A DNA stretch of 64,000 bases from assembly GCF_900188145.1 (NCBI RefSeq), contig NZ_FZOJ01000010.1:94204-158203 (forward strand), given 5' to 3'. The notes under the pieces were generated by a model. That model was given only the letters and a program-made list of their open reading frames with translations. It was not told the origin of the DNA and did no database searches. Shown here in pieces: positions 9,063 to 19,030 of this stretch (its first letter is position 1; each line of letters begins with the position of its first letter). Both the position numbers and the translations under genes were made by a program. The stretch is from Anaerovirgula multivorans (lineage in GTDB: Bacteria; Bacillota; Clostridia; Peptostreptococcales; Natronincolaceae).

Positions 9063-10067
9063 TTAAGATACAAAAATTAGATAAATAGATAGAAGATAAA
9101 ATCCCAAGATAAAGATAGAATCCCACCCAACAGAAAAAAGGGTCCTCTTAGAACGATAGAACAAGCCTATCACAGCGATGCAGCTTAATACAATACCTGC
9201 CATCGCTGTGATTGTGTGATCTATATTAATAGCAGTAAAAATAGATCCTTTGTAATAAACCATATCAGTTACTAAAATAATTAGCATGTTAAATATGTTA
9301 CTACCAAAAACATTTCCTACTGCCATGTCATAAGCCCCAATTCGAATAGCTGCTATAGATGCCACCAATTCTGGTAAAGATGTAGTGGCTGCTATGAGAA
9401 GGGTTCCTACGAAGGTATGTCCCAATCCTGTTTGAACTGCAATAGCATCCCCTGTATGGGATAGGGTCATACCCGCCCATATAATAATAGTACAAGCTAA
9501 GCCGAAGCCAATGATTGCTCTATTAAGGGAAATATTATTTTGATCTACAATTTCTACATCTTCAGGGCTTTCTGTTTGTTCTTTTTTATTTTCATATCGT
9601 ACAATTAATACTGAACCATATATGTAAACAGCAAATATTATCATGCTGCTTGCACTAACCCACCCTATTACAATATCAAAATTTCCTATATGGCTCGTTA
9701 AAATCGCCATTGCCCCAATAGCTGATAATAGCACCCCCAGCATCCCTGACAAAATATGATTCATTTTCACCTTAACCATCAAGGGTCCATGACCATGTAA
9801 TATATCAATTAATGCCAAAATCATGATATTAAAGGTATTACTACCGTAAACATTGCCCATAGCAATATCTGGTGCATCGATAAGTGCGGAAGTAACACTG
9901 GTTACAAATTCTGGTAGAGAGGTAGCTGCTGCTATAAGAATGCCTCCCACAAGACTGTACCCAAGCTTAGTTTTTCTGGCGATTACATCTCCATACTGTG
10001 ATAGCTTGGTGCCAGAGATTACTACCAGCACTGCACTGAAAATAAATAACAAGTAAGTATTCAACAA
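9063..10067 (-). CDS. calcium/sodium antiporter, CaCA family
   Basis: This 334-residue inner-membrane exchanger has about ten helices in two inverted halves. Each half carries the ion-binding alpha repeats. In the first half these are AATSLPEFVTSV and GNVYGSNTFNIMIL; in the second, ATTSLPELVASI and GNVFGSNIFNMLII. The acidic residues in the LPE motifs are intact. It resembles the YrbG branch, which exchanges Ca2+ for Na+ or H+. It converges on the rhodanese gene and stands alone. Confidence 0.93.
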   Translation of the reverse strand: MLNTYLLFIFSAVLVVISGTKLSQYGDVIARKTKLGYSLVGGILIAAATSLPEFVTSVTSALIDAPDIAMGNVYGSNTFNIMILALIDILHGHGPLMVKVKMNHILSGMLGVLLSAIGAMAILTSHIGNFDIVIGWVSASSMIIFAVYIYGSVLIVRYENKKEQTESPEDVEIVDQNNISLNRAIIGFGLACTIIIWAGMTLSHTGDAIAVQTGLGHTFVGTLLIAATTSLPELVASIAAIRIGAYDMAVGNVFGSNIFNMLIILVTDMVYYKGSIFTAINIDHTITAMAGIVLSCIAVIGLFYRSKRTLFSVGWDSIFILGFYLLSIYLIFVS

Positions 10068-10198
10068 TCTTTACCCCTCTTTCTTTCACTCTTTTCTTTA
10101 GCTTTTTCCAAATTGATAGTTATATACTCTGATGTTTTCTGGGGCGATAGAATTGTCACCCCTATCTTTATTCTTAATTTATCAAGACATGTATCCAA

Positions 10199-10229
10199 GA
10201 AGATAGCGGAGCTGTACCCCGCTATCTTC
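10199..10229 (-). terminator. hairpin after the repeat-rich protein gene
   Basis: GAAGATAGCGG and CCGCTATCTTC form a perfect 11-bp stem directly downstream of the gene that ends at 10230. A long T-run is missing, so termination strength is uncertain. Confidence 0.5.
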
Positions 10230-11552
10230 TTAGGATGAAATTTCTGTTGCCTCTAAAGGTTTTTCAACTTTACCGGTTTCTGCATTGATATGCATTAGCC
10301 AATAGCCAAAGTCCTCTTGTTTAAATTGCTCATAATGGGAGGCTCTCCAGTATACAAATCCTGTTGTTCCCTTATAGGGCTGTTCTATACCGATTCTTTT
10401 TCCAGGAATACCATAAACATAATACTTTGCTTTTCTCTTTTCATCATAGCAAACACCAAAAATATAGTGCTGGTATCTACAAAATTGTCTTTGATATTCT
10501 GATGAAGAATAGTAGGGATAATGGTAATAATAGGGGCTAATCATCATTTCGATATGGGAAATAAAAGGCATATAGGCCCTATATATTGTTTGGATGTTAT
10601 ATGAAATCTGCCACCATTCATAATTTTTTAAATTAGTGTCAAAGGGTTCTACCCTTGGAAACACCTTCAATGTATTTTCGATATATTTTTGTAGTGGATG
10701 GATTTCTTCATAATCCTGCTGAAAGCTATAGCTACCTGCAGGATGATCTTCTGTTTTCTTTTCTAATTTTTCCTTTATTTCCTTATCTTTTTCTTGTTCC
10801 ACTGGTTTTTCTTCTTTAGATAAACTTTCCTTTGGTTCCACTACCTTTTCTTCTTTAGGTAAACTTTCCTTTGGTTCCACTACCTTTTCTTCTTTAGATA
10901 AGCTTTTCTTTGGTTCCACTACCCTTTCTTCTTTAGGTAAACTTCCCTTTGATTCTACTGGCTTTTCTTCTTTAGGTAAACTTCCCTTTGATTCTACTGG
11001 CTTTTCTATTTTCTCATCGACTTTAATTAGTTTTTCTTCCGGTTTTTCTTCAGACTTTTCTTTAGGCTGCTCTAAAACCTTTTCTTCTTTACCTTTTGTA
11101 GTAATAAATAGTTTCTTCTGAAGCAGTGGTTTCCAATTAGACTTTTCCTTATGTATATACCCCACCAAAGGTGCTATAACCCTTTGGGATTCTTCTAATG
11201 TTTCTACTACAAGTGCCAAAGTGTCAAAGTCTTCAATTGACTTTTTGAAGCCCTTCACATTTTCCGCATTAAACTGCCATATAACTTCCCCTTTACCATT
11301 GTTTTCTAGCTTGATAGGACCAATATCAACAATAGTGGGTTCTAATGTATCCTTTGTTTGAATCAAGTATAAACGGTAGCTTTCCTTTTTTTCTTCCAGC
11401 TTTTTTAGGTTTTGACAATATAATGACAGTGTACCCTGTTCATTTCTTACTTCAATTTTTCCGTAACCCTTGGTTCCTTCTGACTTTGAGTTGCTAAATC
11501 CTTTGTCTTCTTCTTCCAATATGACAAAATATCTTCTATATCTTCTTTTCAC
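10230..11552 (-). CDS. clostridial protein with tandem 13-residue Lys/Glu repeats
   Basis: I do not recognise a named family. The 440-residue protein has a basic start (KRRYRRYFVILEEEDKGF) and a globular N-terminal domain up to about residue 150. A highly charged linker (about 155-265) contains five near-identical 13-residue units of the type EKVVEPKESLPKE. A C-terminal Tyr/Trp-rich domain follows (WWQISYNIQTIYRAY, PYYYHYPYYSSSEYQ, FGYWLMHI). There is no signal peptide. It has a GTG start. In Bacillus the sporulation protease gene yabG follows ksgA at this place, and a spore-associated role here is only a guess. Confidence 0.75.
   Translation of the reverse strand: MKRRYRRYFVILEEEDKGFSNSKSEGTKGYGKIEVRNEQGTLSLYCQNLKKLEEKKESYRLYLIQTKDTLEPTIVDIGPIKLENNGKGEVIWQFNAENVKGFKKSIEDFDTLALVVETLEESQRVIAPLVGYIHKEKSNWKPLLQKKLFITTKGKEEKVLEQPKEKSEEKPEEKLIKVDEKIEKPVESKGSLPKEEKPVESKGSLPKEERVVEPKKSLSKEEKVVEPKESLPKEEKVVEPKESLSKEEKPVEQEKDKEIKEKLEKKTEDHPAGSYSFQQDYEEIHPLQKYIENTLKVFPRVEPFDTNLKNYEWWQISYNIQTIYRAYMPFISHIEMMISPYYYHYPYYSSSEYQRQFCRYQHYIFGVCYDEKRKAKYYVYGIPGKRIGIEQPYKGTTGFVYWRASHYEQFKQEDFGYWLMHINAETGKVEKPLEATEISS
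10812..11006 (-). repeat. five tandem 39-bp coding repeats
   Basis: Codons 183-247 of the protein above consist of five 39-bp units. The first two encode the same EKPVESKGSLPKE, and the next three are variants of EKVVEPKESLPKE. The DNA units are close enough for slippage-driven length change. Confidence 0.85.
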
Positions 11553-11724
11553 CGCCTGACCCCCTTCATATATTGATAGATTCTTTCACCTTTTTATTAA
11601 TATATGTAAGAGGAAGGAAATAGTTGCTAGTAAATCCCACTTCTTAAGGAAGGGCTAAAGAAAATCTTTATAAATATGAGCATTAATAAAGTATAAAGAT
11701 GAATATATGAAAGTTTTAGGTGAT

Positions 11725-12588
11725 TTATAGCTTTCCCACAAAATAATTTGCTAGCTCTGCAAATTCTTGAATTGACAAGGTTTCTCCTCGCCTATTTCCG
11801 TCAATGTTGGTGGCTTCAAAAGCCTCCTTTACTAATTCCTTACTCAGGCTCAATCCTCCTGTACTTAGGGCGTTCAAAAGAGTTTTTCTGCGTTTTCCAA
11901 AGGCGTCTTTCACGATTCCAAAGAAAAGCTTCTCTTTTTCTACATATACCCTTGGTTTTTCTAGTACATCTAATCGAATCACAGTTGAATCCACCTTTGG
12001 TTGTGGTATAAATACTGATGGTGGAACCTTCAACATGATCTTAGGTTCACAGTAGTACTGAACAGCAATAGAAAGAGCTCCATAGTCTTTAGTTGAGGGC
12101 ACCGCCTCCATCCGCTGTGCCACCTCCTGTTGAATCATAACTGTCATGGAGGTCATTGGTATTTTCTCTTCTAAAAACTTCATGATAATAGGGGTAGTAA
12201 CATAATATGGCAAATTTCCGATCACCTTTACTTTTCGTCCCCCCAATTTTTTTTCAATAATTTCATGTAAATCTACCTTTAAAACATCCTCATGAATTAC
12301 TTCTATATTATCATAATCAGCTAGGGTTTTCTGTAGAATAGGTATAAGATTCCTGTCTATTTCCACAGCTACTACTTTACCGGCTTTGTCTGCGATATGT
12401 TGTGTTAAACTACCGATACCAGGGCCTACTTCAACGACACAATCCTCTTTTGTGATATTTGCTGCTTCAACAATATTTTCTAATATATTTTTATCAATTA
12501 AAAAATTTTGCCCTAGGCTTTTGGAAAATCTAAATTGATATTCTTGAATAATTTCCTTAGTTTTTTTAGGTGATGCAATTTTATCCAT
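11725..12588 (-). CDS. ksgA: 16S rRNA (adenine1518/1519-N6)-dimethyltransferase
   Basis: RsmA/KsgA dimethylates two adjacent adenines in helix 45 of 16S rRNA during small-subunit assembly. The 287-residue protein shows the SAM motif VEVGPGIGSLTQHIAD, the catalytic NLPYYVTTPIIMK and the C-terminal helical part with AFGKRRKTLLNAL. It lies nine bases after rnmV in the order found in Bacillus, so co-transcription is likely. Confidence 0.97.
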   Translation of the reverse strand: MDKIASPKKTKEIIQEYQFRFSKSLGQNFLIDKNILENIVEAANITKEDCVVEVGPGIGSLTQHIADKAGKVVAVEIDRNLIPILQKTLADYDNIEVIHEDVLKVDLHEIIEKKLGGRKVKVIGNLPYYVTTPIIMKFLEEKIPMTSMTVMIQQEVAQRMEAVPSTKDYGALSIAVQYYCEPKIMLKVPPSVFIPQPKVDSTVIRLDVLEKPRVYVEKEKLFFGIVKDAFGKRRKTLLNALSTGGLSLSKELVKEAFEATNIDGNRRGETLSIQEFAELANYFVGKL

Positions 12589-12597
12589 AGGTTTTCT

Positions 12598-13134
12598 CTA
12601 CTCCTCTAAATGTTTTAAAGCTTCCTGCCACTCATCTCTTGTAACCTCATAATGATTTAGACGGTTTAAAAATTGTTTGGCATTACCATAGCCTATACCC
12701 AGCAGTTTTCCTAACTGATCTCTTCGATAGGAGGCTTTGTTGTTACCAATAAGCTGATTGATTATTAAATCTTTTTGAGTAAATTCCTGTCTTTTCTCTA
12801 TTGTTTGACTTCTAGCGTTTTTTAATGCCAATAAAATATTTTCTGGAGAGGCATTTTCTATGCCAATATCTCCTTCCTTCATGGCTTGTTCCCTTGGAAG
12901 AAAGGCATGCTTGCAGTTAGAAATTTGGGAGGCTATGGTTTTTCTTATTTTCTCTCCTGCAAAGTCAGGGTCTGTAAAAATAATGACGCCCCTTTTTTTT
13001 GCAGCAGTTTTTATCCTTTCCATCACCGCCGCCGGCAAAGCAAAACCTCCCGTAATAATCATTTCTGCATCAACAGCCCGTTTCACCGCCGCTACATCAT
13101 CTTTTCCTTCTACAACGATTATTTCTTTTATCAT
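12598..13134 (-). CDS. rnmV: ribonuclease M5
   Basis: RNase M5 matures the ends of 5S rRNA. The 178-residue protein carries an N-terminal Toprim domain with the EGKDDVAAVKRAV glutamate motif and the DPDFAGEKIR acidic pair, followed by a small C-terminal RNA-binding part. A ribosome site, GGAGAT, precedes the ATG. It is followed by ksgA. Confidence 0.95.
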   Translation of the reverse strand: MIKEIIVVEGKDDVAAVKRAVDAEMIITGGFALPAAVMERIKTAAKKRGVIIFTDPDFAGEKIRKTIASQISNCKHAFLPREQAMKEGDIGIENASPENILLALKNARSQTIEKRQEFTQKDLIINQLIGNNKASYRRDQLGKLLGIGYGNAKQFLNRLNHYEVTRDEWQEALKHLEE

Positions 13135-13169
13135 TTGTATCTCCTCTTTTAAAATTAGATTCTTTCTGT

Positions 13170-13288
13170 TTATAAATTTTAATATGCTAATGGCTACATT
13201 TTGCAGTCCTCAACTATGATTTTCAGTCGAAGGAGAAACCGTAGACCGGGTATATTGAAATTTAATTATAAAGGTACATATCTATATT
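13170..13288 (-). repeat. MITE-like repeat R2, copy 1
   Basis: The ends are TATAAATTTTAATATGCTAA on the left and a GTATATTGAAATTTAAT-type end plus ATATCTATA on the right. The inside has TTTTGCAGTCCT and GAAACCGTAGACC. It lies between yabE and rnmV, downstream of the yabE terminator. Confidence 0.7.
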
Positions 13289-13328
13289 AATTTAATCAGG
13301 TAAAATTAACAATACTCCTATTATCAAT

Positions 13329-13356
13329 TATAGCGGAGAAATATTTTCTCCGCTAT
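13329..13356 (-). terminator. terminator of the yabE-like gene
   Basis: ATAGCGGAGAAA pairs with TTTCTCCGCTAT in a long stem directly after the stop codon, followed on the minus strand by AT-rich sequence. Confidence 0.65.
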
Positions 13357-13363
13357 TGGTGAC

Positions 13364-14407
13364 TTAATCCAAAATATATACTTTTACTTTTCTTCTTCCA
13401 AATCTTAAAGCAGCTTCACGGCTTTCAAAGAAAAGATCAACTTTATTCCCTTTAATGGCGCCTCCTGTATCCTCTGCACTGGCCAATCCATAGCTAGACG
13501 TTCTATCCATGGATTCTATATATAGCTTTGATCCCAATGGTATCACCTTTGGGTCTACTGCTACAACACCAGGTCTCACCTGGGTACCGCTACGGGTAAT
13601 GCCATAATATGGATCTCCAGGACTTTTCCCAGTACTTGCATAGCCTGCAGTATAGGCTGAAGCCTCCATAACGATCACATCTTTGTAACGTCTAGTATCT
13701 CCCCTAGAGGTTACTAGCAATCTAGCAGTTCCCTTTTCAACGATTTCATTGGTAGCTTCCAGTATAATACTCTCTTCTATGACTTCCCTAGTCACTTCAG
13801 CACCGTCTTCATAAGTAATCTGCAGTTGAACTTCCTTTACACCGGTTCTCCCTTCCTGGACTCTAGTGGTTTTCCCATAGTCCATATCATCATTATACTT
13901 AATTGTTGTCTGGAAGGGTATTTCTTTCTCCTCGGTAACAACTTCCTTAGTTACCCGTATAATCCTTACTATTTCCCCTGGATATAAAGATGCCTGTAGG
14001 TGGGGCTCCACCTTATCCTCTTCCCCTAAATTTATATCCAATTTATTTATCAAGTCTTCAACTGTTTTTTCTGCCGTCATAATAGTTTCTTCCCGTTGGC
14101 TTTGTACCAACTGAATTTCAAAGGATCTGTGGATAACAATCCTTGCTCCATCCTTCAGTTTTTCCTGAAGCTCTGGAACAACTTTATCTTCTTCTCTAAT
14201 TTCTATACCCTGTTTTAATAATAAACCTTCTACTGTACCAGCATAAGTAGAAACCGTTACTTCATTTCCATCATAAACTACAACTACATCCTTTTTAATA
14301 GCCATTAAGCTCAAGCTCATAATCACTATGGCCACTAGTCCAATCGCAATAAAGACTTTTTTATTAACTATCTTTAAAAAGTCTTTATTACCCAAAAAAC
14401 TTTCCAT
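13364..14407 (-). CDS. yabE: YabE-like cell-wall protein with G5 and 3D domains
   Basis: The 347-residue protein has a membrane or signal segment (about residues 18-38), two DUF348 modules (about 42-140), a G5 domain (about 150-225) and a C-terminal 3D domain. The three conserved aspartates show as AVDPKVIPLGSKLYI, AEDTGGAIKGNK and VDLFF. Such proteins are peptidoglycan hydrolases related to Rpf and to Bacillus YabE. The place between tatD and rnmV matches Bacillus. A clear sigma-A promoter lies about 150 bases upstream. Confidence 0.92.
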   Translation of the reverse strand: MESFLGNKDFLKIVNKKVFIAIGLVAIVIMSLSLMAIKKDVVVVYDGNEVTVSTYAGTVEGLLLKQGIEIREEDKVVPELQEKLKDGARIVIHRSFEIQLVQSQREETIMTAEKTVEDLINKLDINLGEEDKVEPHLQASLYPGEIVRIIRVTKEVVTEEKEIPFQTTIKYNDDMDYGKTTRVQEGRTGVKEVQLQITYEDGAEVTREVIEESIILEATNEIVEKGTARLLVTSRGDTRRYKDVIVMEASAYTAGYASTGKSPGDPYYGITRSGTQVRPGVVAVDPKVIPLGSKLYIESMDRTSSYGLASAEDTGGAIKGNKVDLFFESREAALRFGRRKVKVYILD

Positions 14408-14555
14408 ACATATTCCTCCTGTTTTTTTCCACTGTTTCTAATTCCTCTATTGTCGATGTTTTCCTTCAAAGTCACAGAAGCAGTGGAGTTTTTTCTTAAA
14501 CAGTTAATCTCAAAATAAATAGACTAACCGCTTGCCTAGGGAATAAGTCTATAAC

Positions 14556-14584
14556 ATTCTATGCTATCGTAATAACTTTGTCAA
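14556..14584 (-). promoter_or_regulatory. sigma-A promoter of the yabE-like gene
   Basis: TTGACA (14579-14584) and TAGAAT (14556-14561) on the minus strand are 17 bases apart. Together with the terminator just upstream it makes yabE an independent unit. The rest of the 404-base space holds that terminator and no gene that I can see. Confidence 0.75.
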
Positions 14585-14734
14585 CATATTTATCCAGCAT
14601 TTGGAAATTATGCTATTATTTAAATCATTTTGATTATTTCCAATAGCTAAAGTTTTTATTCCTTTAGTCATCTTTTGTAACATGTATGGGATTTTGTAAT
14701 TTTCCGTCGATTTCCCGGGAAATAGAAGAAAAGA

Positions 14735-14768
14735 AAGGGAAAAGTTCAGCTATTCTTGTAGCTGAACC
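14735..14768 (-). terminator. terminator of the DUF6612-like gene
   Basis: GTTCAGCTA and TAGCTGAAC form a stem followed on the minus strand by TTTTCCCTTTCTTTTC. Confidence 0.75.
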
Positions 14769-14812
14769 TTTCTGTATATCTCTCCTATCGTTTCATTCAT
14801 TTAAAATGCTAT

Positions 14813-15763
14813 TTATTCTATCATCTCTACAAAATTCATAATATCTTCTGGTTGAATTTCTGGGATTTCTACTGGTTCATCAAAATCATAAAATTTGATG
14901 GCCCCTGTACTGGTTATATGTTGTTCCATCATACCCATTTCCATATGGATTACTTGGTCAAAATCCATCTTTTCTAAAACTTTTGTTTCCTTATTAATAT
15001 AGTATTTATATTCAACCTCCATATCCATGCCTGTAATTATTTCTGTCATCATGGCTTTGATAGCTTCCTTCATTTCTTCTTCTTCTAATTCATCTACTTC
15101 CTCAACATCCATCATTTCTACTGAAAGAGTCATGATCTTATCGAGAACTTCATCGATTACAGCTTTAAACTTTTCCTTATCAACTGTAATTAAAATCACG
15201 TAGTAGTCTTCTTCATCTATTTCTTCTTCCTCTAAATAAGTAGCTGTCATTCCAAATAATTCCATTTGTTTCTTGGTAATATCAGTACCATTTTGCATAT
15301 TGGTTCCTAATAAAGCCTCAAACTCCTGCGTGATTGGATTTAAATCCTGCTGTATCCATTTGTCTACTCTAGGGGGTTTTTTATACATTACATTGCCATC
15401 CTTTAAGGCTTCTGTATTGTCTTCTAGTGTTTCCTCTCCTAAAACTGTCTTTACAGTGTTTACAATATATATCTTATCATTTTCTTGATCCATAGCAGCT
15501 TCCATCAGCATGTTCATGACCATTTCTGCTGCTTCTTCTTTTTCTTGTGTTTTATCTATCACTTGGGATGTCATATCGATTTCGATAATATTTTTTAAGG
15601 TTTTGTACTCTAGCAACTTGTCAGATACCATTTCTAGCATTTCAGAAGCCGTCATTCCTTCTTTGGTGATAGCAGATGTTTCATTTGTATCGGCAAAAGC
15701 TGTCATTGTCATGGATAAAACCAGTAGAACACTTAGTAGAATTATTCCTTTTGTTTTTTTCAT
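14813..15763 (-). CDS. secreted acidic protein, DUF6612-like
   Basis: The 316-residue protein has a good signal peptide (MKKTKGIILLSVLLVLSMTM, then TAFAD with a cleavable AFA-D end). It has no lipobox and so is probably released or wall-trapped. The mature part is very acidic and methionine-rich. The layout (a start resembling SEMLEMVSDKL, then a middle with ADT/MYKKPPRVDKW and a MDFDQVIHMEMG end) resembles the LolA/LppX-like DUF6612 group of Firmicutes, an identification of moderate confidence. AAAGGAG precedes the ATG. The gene interrupts the usual tatD-yabE neighbourhood. Confidence 0.7.
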   Translation of the reverse strand: MKKTKGIILLSVLLVLSMTMTAFADTNETSAITKEGMTASEMLEMVSDKLLEYKTLKNIIEIDMTSQVIDKTQEKEEAAEMVMNMLMEAAMDQENDKIYIVNTVKTVLGEETLEDNTEALKDGNVMYKKPPRVDKWIQQDLNPITQEFEALLGTNMQNGTDITKKQMELFGMTATYLEEEEIDEEDYYVILITVDKEKFKAVIDEVLDKIMTLSVEMMDVEEVDELEEEEMKEAIKAMMTEIITGMDMEVEYKYYINKETKVLEKMDFDQVIHMEMGMMEQHITSTGAIKFYDFDEPVEIPEIQPEDIMNFVEMIE

Positions 15764-15842
15764 GATCTTTCGCTCCTTTTTTTATTTAATTTAAGTAATT
15801 ACTTCAATATATTGCATTGTATTAAAAATATTACTGATTGAT

Positions 15843-15871
15843 ATTTTACCATTTTTTTGTCTTTTTATCAA
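15843..15871 (-). promoter_or_regulatory. sigma-A-type promoter of the secreted acidic protein
   Basis: TTGATA (15866-15871) and TAAAAT (15843-15848) on the minus strand are 17 bases apart. The remainder of the gap up to 16068 is AT-rich and shows no gene. Confidence 0.55.
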
Positions 15872-16068
15872 TGTATGGTAATCTTTGTAATCCTTTAGAT
15901 TTTTCTATTTAGCTTTTGATGTTTCTTGCTAATACTAGTTTCTATCCATTGTTATCCTTCTTTTCCATCCCTGTTTTAGGGATTATTAAATTCTCTTTGC
16001 AATCAAAAGTGATTATTAACAAGAATTTGTTTTTATATAGCAAGTATCTTCTAAGCTATATATACCAT

Positions 16069-16121
16069 AAAAGTAGATGACCCAAATCTTTGATTTGGTG
16101 TCAGTCACTTTCACAGAGTGC
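16069..16121 (-). repeat. terminator-linked repeat R1, copy 2
   Basis: A canonical copy. On the plus strand AGTAGATGACC is followed by the CCAAATC/GATTTGG hairpin, GTCAGTCACTTTCACAGAGTGC and the T-run complement. It lies directly behind the tatD terminator. Confidence 0.9.
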
Positions 16122-16126
16122 AAAAA

Positions 16127-16157
16127 CAAAGATGAGGATTATATCCCTCATCTTTCA
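16127..16157 (-). terminator. terminator of tatD
   Basis: AAAGATGAGG and CCTCATCTTT pair perfectly, followed on the minus strand by TGTTTTTGC, which runs straight into repeat R1. Confidence 0.85.
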
Positions 16158-16169
16158 AAATTTTTTGTT

Positions 16170-16937
16170 CTATTTAATATTAAATAATCGTCTAGCATTT
16201 TCATTGGTCTGTTGAGCTACCTTTTCAAGGGAAATTCCCTTTGCTTCAGCAATCTTTTCGGCGACTTGACGAACATAAGCCGGTTCATTTCTCTTTCCTC
16301 TATAGGGGATTGGTGCTAAGTAGGGACAATCTGTCTCGACTAGCAGCCATTCTAATGGAATCTCTTTAGCTACCTCATAGGTTTTTGCTGCATTTTTGAA
16401 GGTAACAGGACCTGCTAAGGAAATATAGATTCCTCTTTTTATATATTCCTTTGCCAATTCTAGGCTACTAGAATAGCAGTGCATCACGCATCCAAATTCC
16501 CCAGCGTTGTATTCTTGGAGTATATCAAAAACTTCTCCATGGGCTTCTCTATCGTGGACAATGATAGGCAGCTTTACTTCCTTAGCCAGCTCTATTTGTC
16601 GTCTAAACCATTTCCTCTGATCCTCTCTAGGGGAATGATCATAATGAAAGTCTAAGCCAATTTCTCCTATAGCCACTACCTTTTCTTTACTAGTAAAGGA
16701 TTTTATTATCCCCAATATAGCCTCATCCATATCTTTAACATCATGGGGATGGACCCCTACCGCCGCATAAATCATGTCATATTCCTCTGCAAGGCTTACT
16801 GCGTTAATAGAGCTGTTAAGATCCGCTCCTGGATTAAGGATATATTGTACTCCCTTTTCTTTTGCCCTTTTTATGACAGCATCTCGATCTTCATCAAAAC
16901 GGCTGTCATCTAAGTGGGCATGACTGTCAACCAACAT
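16170..16937 (-). CDS. tatD: TatD family metal-dependent hydrolase
   Basis: TatD enzymes are cytoplasmic TIM-barrel metallonucleases with 3'-5' exonuclease and D-aminoacyl-tRNA-related quality-control roles reported. The 255-residue protein has the metal motifs in order: DSHAHLDDSRF, GEIGLDFHYDHSP, IVHDREAH, VMHCYSSS and ETDCPYLAP. It follows metG by 12 bases, as in Bacillus (yabD after metS), and is very likely co-transcribed with it. Confidence 0.95.
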   Translation of the reverse strand: MLVDSHAHLDDSRFDEDRDAVIKRAKEKGVQYILNPGADLNSSINAVSLAEEYDMIYAAVGVHPHDVKDMDEAILGIIKSFTSKEKVVAIGEIGLDFHYDHSPREDQRKWFRRQIELAKEVKLPIIVHDREAHGEVFDILQEYNAGEFGCVMHCYSSSLELAKEYIKRGIYISLAGPVTFKNAAKTYEVAKEIPLEWLLVETDCPYLAPIPYRGKRNEPAYVRQVAEKIAEAKGISLEKVAQQTNENARRLFNIK

Positions 16938-16949
16938 ATTTTTCCTCTC

Positions 16950-18911
16950 CTAACTAATCAATGTTCCTGCTGGAATATCTCCATCCACTGTAGCCACCAC
17001 CAGCTTTTTATCTGTAGCGGCAGCAAGAATCATTCCTTGAGACTCTACTCCCCTTAGCTTGACAGGTTTTAGGTTAGCAACTAAAATAACAGATTTCCCA
17101 ACAAGATCCTCTGGCTTATAATGTTCTGCAATACCAGAAACCACTTGTCTTGTTTCACTGCCCACCTGTAGTTGTAGTACTAGCAACTTATCAGCCTTTG
17201 GATGTTTCTCTGCTTCAACCACTTTAGCCACCCTTAGCTCCGTCTTATCAAAATCATCGATGGTGATTTCTTCTTTAGGCTCTATTTTTACAACTTCTTC
17301 CTCTACTTTTATCCCATTTATTTTTTGGAAGTAAGCTGTATTTACCTTCTCTAATTCTTCTACTTCCTTTTCTATATCTAATCTTGGGAAAAGCACTTCT
17401 CCTCTTTCTACCTTAATGCCGGCAGGTATCTTGCCAAAGATTGAAGCATCCTCCCACTTCGTGCTTTGGTCATCACTGATTCCTAACTGCACCCATATTT
17501 TACTTGTGGTTGCCTCCATAAAGGGCTTTAGTAATACAGAAACGATACGAATGCTGTCAGCTAAGTTGTATAGCACTGTGTTTAATCTTTCTTTGTTAGC
17601 CTCCTCTTTAGCTAAGATCCAAGGAGTTGTTTCATCGATGTATTTATTGACTCTACGAATTACTTTCCAAATCTCTTCTAATGCCTGATGGAATTGCAGC
17701 TTATCTATTGCTTCTTCTACTTTTGCAGCTGCTGCAACAGCTATTTCCTTTAAATTCTCATCAAATTCTCCTGCCATCTTTCCTTCAGGAATGATGCCGT
17801 TATTGTATTTTTCAATCATTGTGATGCTTCGACTTACCAGATTCCCTAGATCATTGGACAAATCAGCATTCAATCGACTGACAAAGGTTCTATTGGTATA
17901 GGTTCCATCGTATCCAAAGGTAAATTCTCTTAGCAAGAAGTATTTTAATGCATCCAGTCCATATCTCTCAATTAGAGGTTCTGGATAGACAATGTTTCCT
18001 TTAGACTTTGACATTTTATCGTCACCAAACATAATCCAACCATGACCATAAACCATTTTAGGCAGCGGCTCATCTAAAGCCATCAGCATAGCTGGCCAGA
18101 TAATAGTGTGAAATCTAATAATTTCTTTTGCCATAATATGCACATTGGCGGGCCAATACTTTTCATACTTCTCTCTATTATCGGATCCATATCCTAATGC
18201 TGTGATATAGTTAGACAGCGCATCAATCCATACATAGATAACATGCTTTGGATCAAAAGGAACAGGAATTCCCCAGTTAAAGCTGGTTCTGGATACAGCC
18301 AAATCTTCTAAGCCGGGTTTAAGAAAGTTATTGATCATTTCATTTTTTCTAGACTCTGGCAGACAGATTTCTGGATGCTCTTCAAAATATTGAATCAATC
18401 TATCTTGATATTTAGATAATCTAAAGAAATAAGCTTCTTCCTTTGCCAGTTCAGCTGGTCTGCTGCAGTCAGGACAAAGTTTCCCCTCCTTTAACTGGGT
18501 TTCTGTCCAGAAAGATTCACAGGGGGTACAATACCATCCTTCATATTCGCTTTTATAGATATCTCCCTTATCATATAGTTTTTGAAAAATTCCTTGCACT
18601 GCCTTCACATGCTGTTCATCAGTTGTGCGGATAAAGATATCATAAGATATATCCATGCTCTTCCATATTTCTTTTATGTCTCTTACGATTTCATCTACAT
18701 ATGCCTTAGGGCTCATGCCCTTTGCTTCAGCAGCTTTTTGAATTTTTTCTCCATGTTCATCGGTACCAGTTAGAAACTGTACATCATAGCCGGTAAAGCG
18801 CTTAAATCTTGCTAACGCATCGGAGGCCACAGTTGTATAGGTGTGTCCAATATGCAGCTTAGCACTGGGATAGTAGATCGGTGTGGTTAAATAATAGGTT
18901 CCTTTGCTCAT
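16950..18911 (-). CDS. metG: methionyl-tRNA synthetase
   Basis: MetG charges tRNA-Met. The 653-residue protein carries the HIGH motif ([10 protein letters not shown]), a zinc knuckle with four cysteines (CTPC and CPDC, about residues 127-147), the KMSKS loop ([10 protein letters not shown]) and a fused C-terminal tRNA-binding domain (about 545-653, with [16 protein letters not shown]). The leader upstream is a methionine T-box, so expression should rise when uncharged tRNA-Met accumulates. It is followed by tatD. Confidence 0.97.
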   Translation of the reverse strand: MSKGTYYLTTPIYYPSAKLHIGHTYTTVASDALARFKRFTGYDVQFLTGTDEHGEKIQKAAEAKGMSPKAYVDEIVRDIKEIWKSMDISYDIFIRTTDEQHVKAVQGIFQKLYDKGDIYKSEYEGWYCTPCESFWTETQLKEGKLCPDCSRPAELAKEEAYFFRLSKYQDRLIQYFEEHPEICLPESRKNEMINNFLKPGLEDLAVSRTSFNWGIPVPFDPKHVIYVWIDALSNYITALGYGSDNREKYEKYWPANVHIMAKEIIRFHTIIWPAMLMALDEPLPKMVYGHGWIMFGDDKMSKSKGNIVYPEPLIERYGLDALKYFLLREFTFGYDGTYTNRTFVSRLNADLSNDLGNLVSRSITMIEKYNNGIIPEGKMAGEFDENLKEIAVAAAAKVEEAIDKLQFHQALEEIWKVIRRVNKYIDETTPWILAKEEANKERLNTVLYNLADSIRIVSVLLKPFMEATTSKIWVQLGISDDQSTKWEDASIFGKIPAGIKVERGEVLFPRLDIEKEVEELEKVNTAYFQKINGIKVEEEVVKIEPKEEITIDDFDKTELRVAKVVEAEKHPKADKLLVLQLQVGSETRQVVSGIAEHYKPEDLVGKSVILVANLKPVKLRGVESQGMILAAATDKKLVVATVDGDIPAGTLIS

Positions 18912-18971
18912 TTTTTCTTCCTCCTTATTTATTTCATCTTAGTATTTCCTTATTTTCAAAACTTTTTACCA

Positions 18972-19024
18972 GAAAAGTAGATGACCCAAATCTTTGATTT
19001 GGTGTCAGTCACTTTCACAGAGGG
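18972..19024 (-). repeat. terminator-linked repeat R1, copy 3
   Basis: A near-perfect copy, lying between the T-box terminator and the metG ribosome site. It is therefore part of the metG transcript whenever the T-box is antiterminated. Confidence 0.9.
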
Positions 19025-19030
19025 CAATAA

